Below are positions 28,237 through 36,243 of a stretch of DNA of 37,286 nt, in pieces. The notes beneath the pieces are model-generated. The model was not told where the DNA came from. It searched no databases and saw only the letters and a program-made list of their open reading frames with translations. Source of the stretch: Acidobacteriota bacterium (GTDB lineage Bacteria > Acidobacteriota > Vicinamibacteria > Vicinamibacterales > CAVVIG01); assembly GCA_028876655.1 (NCBI GenBank), contig JAGWRA010000275.1, positions 1-37,286 of the forward strand, given 5' to 3'. The translations under genes and the position numbers were made by a program. Each line of letters starts with the position of its first letter. Within the stretch, counting starts at the first letter, position 1.

Positions 28237-29067
28237 TCAGTGGCCCCCGGTCGGTCCGGCCGTGGCGGTCTTCTGCTTCGTCTCCTGGGCCTTCTGCGAC
28301 CCCTTCAACTCGGCAATCCGCTTCTGCGCGTCCTGCAGGTACTGGCTCCGCTCGAACTGCTTGACCAGCTGGACGTAGTAGGGCAGCGCCTCGGCCGGCC
28401 GCTTCAGCTTCACCAGCGATTCCCCGAGATAGAACAGCACGGCGTCGCGGCCCGAGTACTGGGGGTCGCTCTTGAGGATCGACTGGAACCGATCGATCGC
28501 GCCCGGATACCAGTTGATGTGGAAGTAGAACAGGCCGACCTCGTAGTCGTGCTCGTCCAGCCGGTCCTTGGCCTCGCGCAGCCGCTTCTCGGCGTCGGCG
28601 ACCAGCGTACTGTTGGGGTACCGCTGGAGGAAGGTCTCGAATTCCTGGATGGCGTCCCGTGTCTGCGTCTGGTCGCGCTCGGGGCCGCGCATCTGGTTGA
28701 AGTGCGTCATCGCCAGCTGGTACTGGGCGTAGGGCGCCTGGTCGCTCGTCGGGTAGTAGGTGAGGTACTCGCGGTACTGGTTCAGCGCGAGCACCAGCGA
28801 CTCGGGGGTCTTCTGTCCGAGGTACGCATCCCCCAGCCCGAGGCGCGCCTGCGGGACGTACTGGCTCTGCGGGTAGTTGTCGACGATCTTCTGGAACAGC
28901 TCGTGGGCGTCGGTCCAGTGATGCGCCTTGAGCGACGCTTCCCCCTGCTCGTACAGATACCGGTCGGGCTGTGTGGACCCCTGGGGCACCTTGAGCTTGT
29001 TCGCGGCACAGCCGGCGGCGGCTCCTGCCAGCATCGCGATCGTGACGTAACGGATCAGACTCTTCAC
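28237..29067 (-). CDS. bamD: BamD-like outer membrane assembly lipoprotein (TPR)
   Basis: Lipobox LAGAAAGC; TPR-like repeats LFQKIVDNYPQSQYVPQARLGLGDAYL, FETFLQRYPNSTLVADAEKRLREAKDRL. GTG start. Confidence 0.88.
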   Translation of the reverse strand: MKSLIRYVTIAMLAGAAAGCAANKLKVPQGSTQPDRYLYEQGEASLKAHHWTDAHELFQKIVDNYPQSQYVPQARLGLGDAYLGQKTPESLVLALNQYREYLTYYPTSDQAPYAQYQLAMTHFNQMRGPERDQTQTRDAIQEFETFLQRYPNSTLVADAEKRLREAKDRLDEHDYEVGLFYFHINWYPGAIDRFQSILKSDPQYSGRDAVLFYLGESLVKLKRPAEALPYYVQLVKQFERSQYLQDAQKRIAELKGSQKAQETKQKTATAGPTGGH

Positions 29068-29093
29068 AATCGGGTACTTCCTGCCGTCCGGCG

Positions 29094-30041
29094 TCAGGCG
29101 CCAGCGGCCGTGTCGAGGAGCCACCGGTATTCCGCCGCGAGACCCTGCTCGAGCGAGACCGAGGGGATGAAGCCGAGCTCGGCGCGGGCGAGTGACGTGT
29201 CGGCGTAGGTGTCGCGCATGTCGCCCTTCTGCGTCGATTCCCGGGTGATCGTCACCGGCCGGCCGGTCACCTGGCCGATCAGGGCGAGCACACCATTCAG
29301 CGAGATGCGCGCACCGCCTCCGATATTGTACACGTGGCCCGGGACGCCGCGGAGGCCGGCCGCCAGCGTGGCCGCGACGGCGTCGGCCACGAAGGTGAAG
29401 TCGCGCGTCTGCTCCCCGTCGCCGTAGAGCGCAATCGGCTGCCCGGCCACCACGGCCCGCAGGAAGCGGTTGAACGCCATATCCGGCCGCTGGCGCGGTC
29501 CGTAGACGGTGAAATAGCGCAGGGAGACGGCCGGCACGCCATGGTTGGCATAGTAGAGGTAGCACAGCAGCTCGGCGGCGAGCTTGGTCACGCCGTAGGG
29601 CGAGACCGGCTGCAGGTGCATCGTCTCGCGCATCGGCAGCGGGGCGTTGTCGCCGTAGACCGATGAGCTGGAGGCGTAGACCAGCCGTTCGAGCGGCTGG
29701 CCGACGCAGGCCTCGAGCAGCACCTGCGTCGCTTCGACGTTGTTCACCGTGTAGACCTGGAAGTCGCGGCCCCAGCTCTTGCGGACGCCGGCCTGCGCGG
29801 CCAGGTGGAACACGTGGGTCGTGCCGGTGAGGATCTCGGCGAGCGGCGCCGCCTGGATCGTCGACTCGATGAACCGGAAGCGCGGGTGCCGCCTGAGACC
29901 GGCGAGGTTCGCCTCCTTGAGCGGGCGCGGATAGTAGTCGGTGAAGCAGTCGATGCCCGTGACCTGGGCGCCCTCGGCGAGCAGCCGCTCGGCCAGATGC
30001 GAGCCGATGAAGCCGGCCACTCCCGTGATCAGCGCGTTCAT
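29094..30041 (-). CDS. NAD-dependent sugar-nucleotide epimerase/dehydratase
   Basis: MNALITGVAGFIGSHLAERLL; YASSSSVYG; SPYGVTKLAAE; RYFTVYGPRQRPDMA. Confidence 0.93.
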   Translation of the reverse strand: MNALITGVAGFIGSHLAERLLAEGAQVTGIDCFTDYYPRPLKEANLAGLRRHPRFRFIESTIQAAPLAEILTGTTHVFHLAAQAGVRKSWGRDFQVYTVNNVEATQVLLEACVGQPLERLVYASSSSVYGDNAPLPMRETMHLQPVSPYGVTKLAAELLCYLYYANHGVPAVSLRYFTVYGPRQRPDMAFNRFLRAVVAGQPIALYGDGEQTRDFTFVADAVAATLAAGLRGVPGHVYNIGGGARISLNGVLALIGQVTGRPVTITRESTQKGDMRDTYADTSLARAELGFIPSVSLEQGLAAEYRWLLDTAAGA

Positions 30042-30466
30042 GTGAACAGACTCCTGGCCCGCGCGGGCAGCCGGCACGGACGCCCGTCGGCGTCCAGCGC
30101 GGCATGTTCCGTCCGGCCTTCCGCCAGCAGGGCGCCGTCCGCCTGCCGGACGACCTGATAGTCGAAGGCCAGCCGGACCGGCGAGAGCAGCCGGCCCGTC
30201 GTCCGGATCTCCACGTCGTCGTCGTAGCGGGCCCCGAGGCGATACTCGCAGCGGGCGTCGATGACCGGCAGGGAGATCCCCTCGGCCTCCATCTCGCGAT
30301 AGCTCCAGCCCGAGGCCCGGAGCAGATCCGTCCGTCCCACCTCGAACCAGACGAAGTAGTTGGCGTAGTACACCACGCCCATCTGGTCGGTTTCGGCGTA
30401 CCGCACGCGGAGCCGCGAGGTGTGCTGGGCTCCGGACGTCACGCGCTGGGGATCCGTCGGGGTCAC
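30038..30466 (-). CDS. YbgC/4-hydroxybenzoyl-CoA-type thioesterase
   Basis: RVRYAETDQMGVVYYANYFVWFEVGRTDLLR hot-dog fold motif; 4-nt overlaps with both neighbours. Confidence 0.93.
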   Translation of the reverse strand: MTPTDPQRVTSGAQHTSRLRVRYAETDQMGVVYYANYFVWFEVGRTDLLRASGWSYREMEAEGISLPVIDARCEYRLGARYDDDVEIRTTGRLLSPVRLAFDYQVVRQADGALLAEGRTEHAALDADGRPCRLPARARSLFT

Positions 30467-31146
30467 CCGCGTCCGGGCGCGGCCAGGCCGGCCTGCGCCG
30501 CCGTCCGCAGGTCGCGCGTCGCGCGCTCCACGTCGGGGCTGTGGAAGATGGCCGAGCCGGCGACGAGGATCTCGGCCCCCGCGGCGACGACCCGGGCGAC
30601 GTTGCCGTGATCGATGCCGCCGTCGATCTCGATCGCCGCCCGGCTGCCGGTCCGATCGAGCAGCTGGCGCACGCGGCGCAGCTTGGCCTCGCTCTGCTCG
30701 ATGAACCGCTGGCCGCCGAAGCCCGGGTCGACCGACATGACCAGGACGAAGTCGAGGTCCGGCGCGATCTCCTCGAGCGCCGACACCGGCGTCGACGGGT
30801 TCAGCACCGCCCCCGCCTGCGCGCCCTGCTCCTTGATGTGCGCGATGGTCCGGTGCAGGTGAGGGACGACCTCCACGTGCACGGACACCATGGCCGCGCC
30901 GGCGGCGACGAACGCCGGGATGTAGCGGTCCGGCTCGGTGATCATCAGGTGCACGTCGAGCGGAATGGTGGCGGCCCGCTTCGCCGCGGCGACGAAGGGC
31001 GGGCCCATGGTGATATTGGGGACGAAGTGGCCGTCCATGACGTCGACATGGATGAGGTCCGCCCCGCCGCGCTCGGCGGCGGCGATGGCCACGCCCAGGG
31101 CCGTGAAGTCGGCCGACAGGATCGAAGGAGCAATCCGCAGGGACAT
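30463..31146 (-). CDS. rpe: Ribulose-phosphate 3-epimerase
   Basis: IAPSILSADF; HVDVMDGHFVPNITMGP; HLMITEPDRYI; VMSVDPGFGGQRFI; EIDGGI. Confidence 0.97.
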   Translation of the reverse strand: MSLRIAPSILSADFTALGVAIAAAERGGADLIHVDVMDGHFVPNITMGPPFVAAAKRAATIPLDVHLMITEPDRYIPAFVAAGAAMVSVHVEVVPHLHRTIAHIKEQGAQAGAVLNPSTPVSALEEIAPDLDFVLVMSVDPGFGGQRFIEQSEAKLRRVRQLLDRTGSRAAIEIDGGIDHGNVARVVAAGAEILVAGSAIFHSPDVERATRDLRTAAQAGLAAPGRG

Positions 31147-31148
31147 CG

Positions 31149-31871
31149 CTATCGGCTCACCTCGAGCGAGATCGCCTCGCCTGGAGAGATCTGGAATCCG
31201 GCCTGCGGGTTCTGCCGCAGCACGACGCCGGCCGGCACCCCGGGATAGGGCTGGCGCGCGACGATGGTCACCCGGAAGCCGTGCGCCTGGAGGTAGCCGA
31301 CGGCTTGCGCGCCGTCGATGCCGATGAGGTCGGGCATCAGGTAGGTCACGTCCTGCTGTCCGCGATTGATCAGCAGATCGACGGTCGACGCATGCGCCTG
31401 CGGCGGCGGCACCTGCGCGATCACCATGCCCGCCGGGTAGGTCTGCGAGCGGACGATCGACGTCCGGGCGATGGTGATGCCATCCTGCGCCGCCCGCCCC
31501 TGCGCGCCGCGCTCGGTCTGGCCGACGAACGCCGGGATGATGTTGGCCCGCGCCCCTGCACTGATCCACACGCGCACGCTGCGGCCCAGTCGCGTCGTCG
31601 TTCCCTGTTCCGGGTCCTGTTCGACGATGAGCCCGGCGGCGATGCGGGGATCGGGCCGGCGGCTGGGATCGACCTGGAGGCTGAGGCCGCGCTGGGTCAG
31701 CAGGCGCTGGGCGTCCTCGACCGTCTGGCTGGCCAGGTTCGGCACCGTCACGTCGCGGCCCTGGAGCGCCATCCGCATGGCGATGGCCCCGAAGACGAAG
31801 TAGGTCGTGACGAGCGCCCCGGCCAGGAGCACGAGCCGGCCGGCCTTCCGGAGGCGGTTCGAGATCGGCAT
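31149..31871 (-). CDS. Stand-alone PASTA-domain membrane protein (no kinase domain)
   Basis: One N-terminal TM then three PASTA-like units: VTVPNLASQTVEDAQRLL..., ANIIPAFVGQTERGAQG..., TYLMPDLIGIDGAQAVGYL.... Confidence 0.88.
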   Translation of the reverse strand: MPISNRLRKAGRLVLLAGALVTTYFVFGAIAMRMALQGRDVTVPNLASQTVEDAQRLLTQRGLSLQVDPSRRPDPRIAAGLIVEQDPEQGTTTRLGRSVRVWISAGARANIIPAFVGQTERGAQGRAAQDGITIARTSIVRSQTYPAGMVIAQVPPPQAHASTVDLLINRGQQDVTYLMPDLIGIDGAQAVGYLQAHGFRVTIVARQPYPGVPAGVVLRQNPQAGFQISPGEAISLEVSR

Positions 31872-31879
31872 TCGCGGAA

Positions 31880-31911
31880 ATTGTACTACTAAAATACGGG
31901 GCTCCGCCCCG
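31880..31911 (-). promoter_or_regulatory. Candidate promoter of the PASTA gene: TACAAT 8 nt upstream of ATG, preceded by CGGGGCGGAGCCCCG
   Basis: Reverse complement CGGGGCGGAGCCCCGTATTTTAGTAGTACAAT-TTCCGCGA-ATG. Confidence 0.5.
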
Positions 31912-31961
31912 GGCCGTGACGCTGAGGGGCCTCTCTCCCGAAGGCCGGGTCCGACCGCACG

Positions 31962-33338
31962 TCAGACGATCCGACGGAACGTCGCGGCGAAGAACGCCTC
32001 GAGGCCGTGGCGGTGGGGCCAGGTGCGCAGATGGCCCCGTTCGTCGATGACGGTCTCGAGTCCCGGGACGGCCGGCGGCGCCGCCGGTGAAAAGTCCGGG
32101 CGGGCGGCGAGGAACGCACTGGCCACCGCTTCGTTCTCCTCGGGTTCGCTGGAGCAGGTGGCGTACGTCAGGCATCCGCCGGGCGCCACGCCGTCGGCCG
32201 CCGCCTGCAGCATCTGTCGCTGGCGCTCGGCGAAGGCGGCCAGATCCTGCTCCGTCCGCCGCCACCGGATGTCCGGGTCGCGGCGAATGGTGCCCAGTCC
32301 GCTGCACGGCGCGTCGACGAGGACTTGATCGAACACCGCGCCGAAGGGCAGGGGCTGCAGCAGGTCGAGCTGGACGATCGGGATGACCCCCAGGCCGGCG
32401 GCCTGGAGCTGGCGGCGGAGCAGCTGGACCCGCCGGGGCCGGCGGTCGGCGGCCACGAGCAGGCCGCGGCCGCCCATCCGGTCGGCCATGACGACCGTCT
32501 TGCCGCCGGGAGAGGCGCAGGCATCGAGCACGCGGGCCCCCGGCCGGGACTCGGCGAACAGGGCGACCAGCTGCGAGGCTTCGTTCTGGAGCACGAACAG
32601 GCCGCGGCCGGCCAGCGGGCTGCGCTGCGGAGTGCCGCTGCGGACCACCAGCGCATCGACGGCGTACGTCGCGCGATCGACCTCGATGCCCTCGTCTGCC
32701 AGCTGGCGGACGAGGTCGTCGGTCGTGGTGCGCAGCGTGTTGACGCGCAGCGTGACGGGCGCCGGCGCGTTGTCGAAGCGCACCCAGCGATCGGCCGCGG
32801 CGAAGCCGACGCGCGACAACCAGCGTTCGGCCAGCCAGCGGGGATGGGACTGCGTGACGCTCAGGTAGTCCACGGCCGCCTCCCAGGCCGGCGATCCCGG
32901 CTCGGGGCGATCGGGACCGTCCACGGGCATTGCCGGGAGGGGCAGACGGTCGCCGGCGCGCGAGACCGCGCGCAGCACCGCGTTCACGAAGCCCGATGCG
33001 CTGCGCTTGCCGGCGCCGCGCGTCAGGTCCACTGCATCGTCGACCACGGCGGCGGCCGGGACGCGGTCGAGGTGGAGCAGCTGGTAGACGCTGAGCCGCA
33101 GGATCTCGACCACCTCCGGATCGATCCGGTCGATGGCGCGCCGTGCGAAGGTGGCGATCAGATGATCGAGCGTGCCGCGCCAGCGCAGCGTGCCGGTGAC
33201 GATCTCGGCGGTGAGGGCCCGGTCGCGGTCGTCGGCCAGACGGTCGCGGCGGGCGGCCAGGGCCGCCGGCAGATCCGCCCGCCCGGTGGAGACCAGCCGC
33301 AGGGCCTCGAACGCCGCCCGCCGGGCCGGCGCCACCAT
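31962..33338 (-). CDS. rsmB: 16S rRNA m5C967 methyltransferase RsmB
   Basis: NusB-like N-terminus; LDACASPGGKTVVMADRM; VLVDAPCSGLGTIRRDPDIRW; LTYATCSSEPEENE. Confidence 0.96.
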   Translation of the reverse strand: MVAPARRAAFEALRLVSTGRADLPAALAARRDRLADDRDRALTAEIVTGTLRWRGTLDHLIATFARRAIDRIDPEVVEILRLSVYQLLHLDRVPAAAVVDDAVDLTRGAGKRSASGFVNAVLRAVSRAGDRLPLPAMPVDGPDRPEPGSPAWEAAVDYLSVTQSHPRWLAERWLSRVGFAAADRWVRFDNAPAPVTLRVNTLRTTTDDLVRQLADEGIEVDRATYAVDALVVRSGTPQRSPLAGRGLFVLQNEASQLVALFAESRPGARVLDACASPGGKTVVMADRMGGRGLLVAADRRPRRVQLLRRQLQAAGLGVIPIVQLDLLQPLPFGAVFDQVLVDAPCSGLGTIRRDPDIRWRRTEQDLAAFAERQRQMLQAAADGVAPGGCLTYATCSSEPEENEAVASAFLAARPDFSPAAPPAVPGLETVIDERGHLRTWPHRHGLEAFFAATFRRIV

Positions 33339-34306
33339 CAGGCGTCCGCCGTCTGGCGGAAGACGGCGCCCGGCGCCAGGGCGTGACCGGCGAGGAACTC
33401 GCGCGCGCGCATCGGCCGCCTGCCTTCGGGCTGGATCTCGAGAACCTGAAGGACTCCACGCCCGGTGGCGACGCACAGCCGATCGCCCGCTGCCTCGACG
33501 ATCGTGCCCGGAGGCGCGCTCGCGTCCCCGGGGATCGCGGCGGTCCGGCGGATGATGACGCGGCGGCCGTTGAGCAGGCTGAAGGCGAGCGGCCAGGGAT
33601 GGAGCCCGCGCACCTGGTTGTGGAGGTCGGCGGCCGGCCGGCTCCAGTCGATGACACCGTCCTGGCGCGCGAGCCGGTGGGCGTAGGTCGCCTGGCTGTC
33701 GTCCTGTGGGACTTCCTCGAGCGGGCCGTCGGCCAGGCGGTCCACGACGGTCACGAGGAGTTCGGCGCCGAGCAGGCCCAGGTCGTGTTCGATCGCCTCG
33801 CTCGTCTCGTCGGGCCCGATCGGCCGTCGCACGCGGGCGAGCATGGCGCCGGCGTCGAGGGCTTGCACGATCCGCATGATCGTGACGCCGGTCTCCGACT
33901 CGCCGGCCATGATCGCGCGATGCACCGGCGCCGCACCGCGGTACTTCGGCAGCAGCGAGGCGTGGACGTTGATCAGGCCGAGCGGCGGGAGGGTGAGGAC
34001 CGCGGGCGGCAGCAGCTTGCCGTAGGCCGCCACCACGCCGAGGTCCGGCCGCAGCGCGGCCAGGGCATCGAGGAACGCCGGGTCCTTGAGGCGTTCGGGC
34101 TGCAGGACCGGAATGCCGAGCGCCCGGGCACGCGCCTTCACCGGACCGTCACTGACGCGCTGGCCCCGGCCGTGCGGGCGATCGGGCTGGCAGACCACGG
34201 CGACCACCTGGTGGGCCGAACGCGCGAGCGCGTCGAGCGTGGGCACGGCAAAGGCGGGCGTGCCGAAGAAGACCACGCGCAGGGAACGGGCAGGCGCGGC
34301 TACCAT
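33338..34306 (-). CDS. fmt: Methionyl-tRNA formyltransferase
   Basis: RVVFFGTPAFAVPTLDAL; GLINVHASLLPKYRGAAPVHRAIMAGESETGVTIM; HPWPLAF. Confidence 0.97.
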   Translation of the reverse strand: MVAAPARSLRVVFFGTPAFAVPTLDALARSAHQVVAVVCQPDRPHGRGQRVSDGPVKARARALGIPVLQPERLKDPAFLDALAALRPDLGVVAAYGKLLPPAVLTLPPLGLINVHASLLPKYRGAAPVHRAIMAGESETGVTIMRIVQALDAGAMLARVRRPIGPDETSEAIEHDLGLLGAELLVTVVDRLADGPLEEVPQDDSQATYAHRLARQDGVIDWSRPAADLHNQVRGLHPWPLAFSLLNGRRVIIRRTAAIPGDASAPPGTIVEAAGDRLCVATGRGVLQVLEIQPEGRRPMRAREFLAGHALAPGAVFRQTADA

Positions 34307-34809
34307 CGATTCGCGCGCATCTGCTTCCGGATCCTGCGGACGATCATCTGCTTCTTGATCCCCTGCAGGCGGTCGAGGAACAGCGTGCCGTCGAGGTGGT
34401 CCATCTCGTGCTGGAACGCCCGCGCGAGCAGATCGCGACCCTCCACCTCGTGCGGGTGTCCCTCGCGATCGAGGCCGCGGACCACGGCGTGGAGCGGCCG
34501 CGCGACGGTCGCGTTGAAACCGGGGACGCTGAGGCAGCCCTCCTCCTCGAGCTGCATGCCGCTGCGCTCGACGAACACCGGATTCACCATCGTGATCAGG
34601 CCGGCGGGATCGCGGCCGATCGAGAGGTCGACCACGAAGATGCGGAGCGGGATGCCCACCTGGGTGGCCGCCAGGCCGATGCCCGGCGCCGCGTACATCG
34701 TCTCCACCATGTCGTCGATCAGCCGCTGGATCTCGGGTGTGACCTGTTCGACCTCGCGGGCCGGGTCGTGCAGCACTTCGTCGCCGTACTTGAGAATCGG
34801 ACGGATCAT
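34300..34809 (-). CDS. def: Peptide deformylase
   Basis: APGIGLAATQVG; EEEGCLSVPG; QHEMDHLDGTLF. Confidence 0.97.
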   Translation of the reverse strand: MIRPILKYGDEVLHDPAREVEQVTPEIQRLIDDMVETMYAAPGIGLAATQVGIPLRIFVVDLSIGRDPAGLITMVNPVFVERSGMQLEEEGCLSVPGFNATVARPLHAVVRGLDREGHPHEVEGRDLLARAFQHEMDHLDGTLFLDRLQGIKKQMIVRRIRKQMRANRW

Positions 34810-34841
34810 GGACGCGAGCAATCCCGTGTCGGGCGCGGCCG

Positions 34842-36050
34842 TCAGGCGCGGAAGAACCGCGCCCGCAGGCGTTCGCGCGAGGCCTGAAACGTACGGTCGA
34901 TCTCGTCGATCGAGTCGCCGGTGAACTTCTCCAGGAAGGCGTCGGCGAGCACCAGGCAGACCATCGCTTCGCCGACCACCGCCGCCGCCGGGACGGCGCA
35001 GACGTCGCTGCGCTCGATCGCCGCCGGCGATTCCTGCATGGTGGTCAGATCGACCGAGCGGAGTGGCTTCATCAGCGTCGAGATCGGCTTCATGTAGCCG
35101 GAGACGCGAACGTCCTGGCCGTTGGTCACCCCGCCCTCGAGGCCGCCGGCATTGTTGGTGGGCCGGGCCAGACCGGGGGTCGCCGTGACGGTGCCGTCGC
35201 CGGCCGGGACGATTTCGTCGTGCACGAGCGAGCCCGGCAACTCCGCCACGAGCGGGCCGCGGCCGATGCCGACCGCCTTGATGGCGGGACTGGACATCAA
35301 CGCCTGGGCCAGCCGGCCGTCGAGCTTGCGATCCCACTGCACGTGGCTGCCGAGACCGGCCGGCACGCCCCGGGCGATGACCTCGAAGCTGCCCCCCACG
35401 GTATCGCCCGCGTCGCGCGCCCGGTCGATGAAGGCGATCATCTGTGGCTCGAGCGCCGGATCGGCGCAGTGCAGCGGGGACTCGGCCGGGATCGCCCGCG
35501 CCTGCTCGAAGGTCACCTGGTGGGGCGCGGGCAGGGCCACGTCGCCGATCCGGACGACGTGACTCGCCACGTCGATGCCGAAGCGGTGGAGCAACTGGCG
35601 AGCCACCGCGCCCAGCGCCACCCGGGCTGCCGTCTCACGCGCGCTGGCCCGCTCGAGAACGTCCCGGAGATCCTCGTGACCGTACTTGATCGCGCCGGCG
35701 AGATCCGCATGGCCGGGACGCGGGCGGGTGACCGGTGCGCGCCGGGCGCCCGTCGCCCCCTCCGGCAGCTGCGCCTCGGGGTGCATGGTCTGCTGCCAGT
35801 TCGGCCAGTCGCGGTTCCGGACCTGCAGGGCCAGCGGCGCCCCGGTCGTCCGCCCGTGACGGACCCCGGAGAGGATGACCGCGGTGTCCGACTCGATGGC
35901 CATCCGCCGGCCCCGGCCGTAGCCGCCCTGACGCCGGCGCAGGTCGACCGTGATGGCCTCGAAATCCAGAGCCAGGCCCGCCGGCAGGCCGTCGATCACG
36001 GCGACGAGGGCCTGTCCGTGTGATTCCCCCGCAGTGAGAAAACGCAGCAT
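34842..36050 (-). CDS. aroC: Chorismate synthase
   Basis: MLRFLTAGESHGQALVAVIDGLPAGL; GVRHGRTTGAPLAL; RPRPGHADLAGAIKYGHEDLRDVLERASARETAARVALGAVAR; TNNAGGLEGGVTNGQDV. Confidence 0.98.
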   Translation of the reverse strand: MLRFLTAGESHGQALVAVIDGLPAGLALDFEAITVDLRRRQGGYGRGRRMAIESDTAVILSGVRHGRTTGAPLALQVRNRDWPNWQQTMHPEAQLPEGATGARRAPVTRPRPGHADLAGAIKYGHEDLRDVLERASARETAARVALGAVARQLLHRFGIDVASHVVRIGDVALPAPHQVTFEQARAIPAESPLHCADPALEPQMIAFIDRARDAGDTVGGSFEVIARGVPAGLGSHVQWDRKLDGRLAQALMSSPAIKAVGIGRGPLVAELPGSLVHDEIVPAGDGTVTATPGLARPTNNAGGLEGGVTNGQDVRVSGYMKPISTLMKPLRSVDLTTMQESPAAIERSDVCAVPAAAVVGEAMVCLVLADAFLEKFTGDSIDEIDRTFQASRERLRARFFRA

Positions 36051-36059
36051 CAACTGGGC

Positions 36060-36067
36060 ATTTTATA
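36060..36067 (-). promoter_or_regulatory. -10 box (TATAAAAT) 9-11 nt upstream of aroC ATG
   Basis: Reverse complement CTTCGTATAAAATGCCCAGTTGATGCTGCG. Confidence 0.5.
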
Positions 36068-36243
36068 CGAAGTTTCTGCGGCGTCCGGCCACCGGGGATT
36101 CACCTGCGCGCCGGAAGAGGCCCGTTGGGCGGGCTGATGCCTCCGGCGCTGGTCTTGCACCGCAGCAGGGCCGCCGGTCATGTAGCGGCCGAACGGGACG
36201 CGCGGCGAGGACGAGGATCCGTCGCGGCCCGGCGGAGGGGGAC

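Noticed and set aside
30463-33657. 1064-aa minus-strand ORF across rpe, PASTA and rsmB
   Set aside because: Only 30463-31146 is coding (Rpe); the rest is low-complexity out-of-frame translation.
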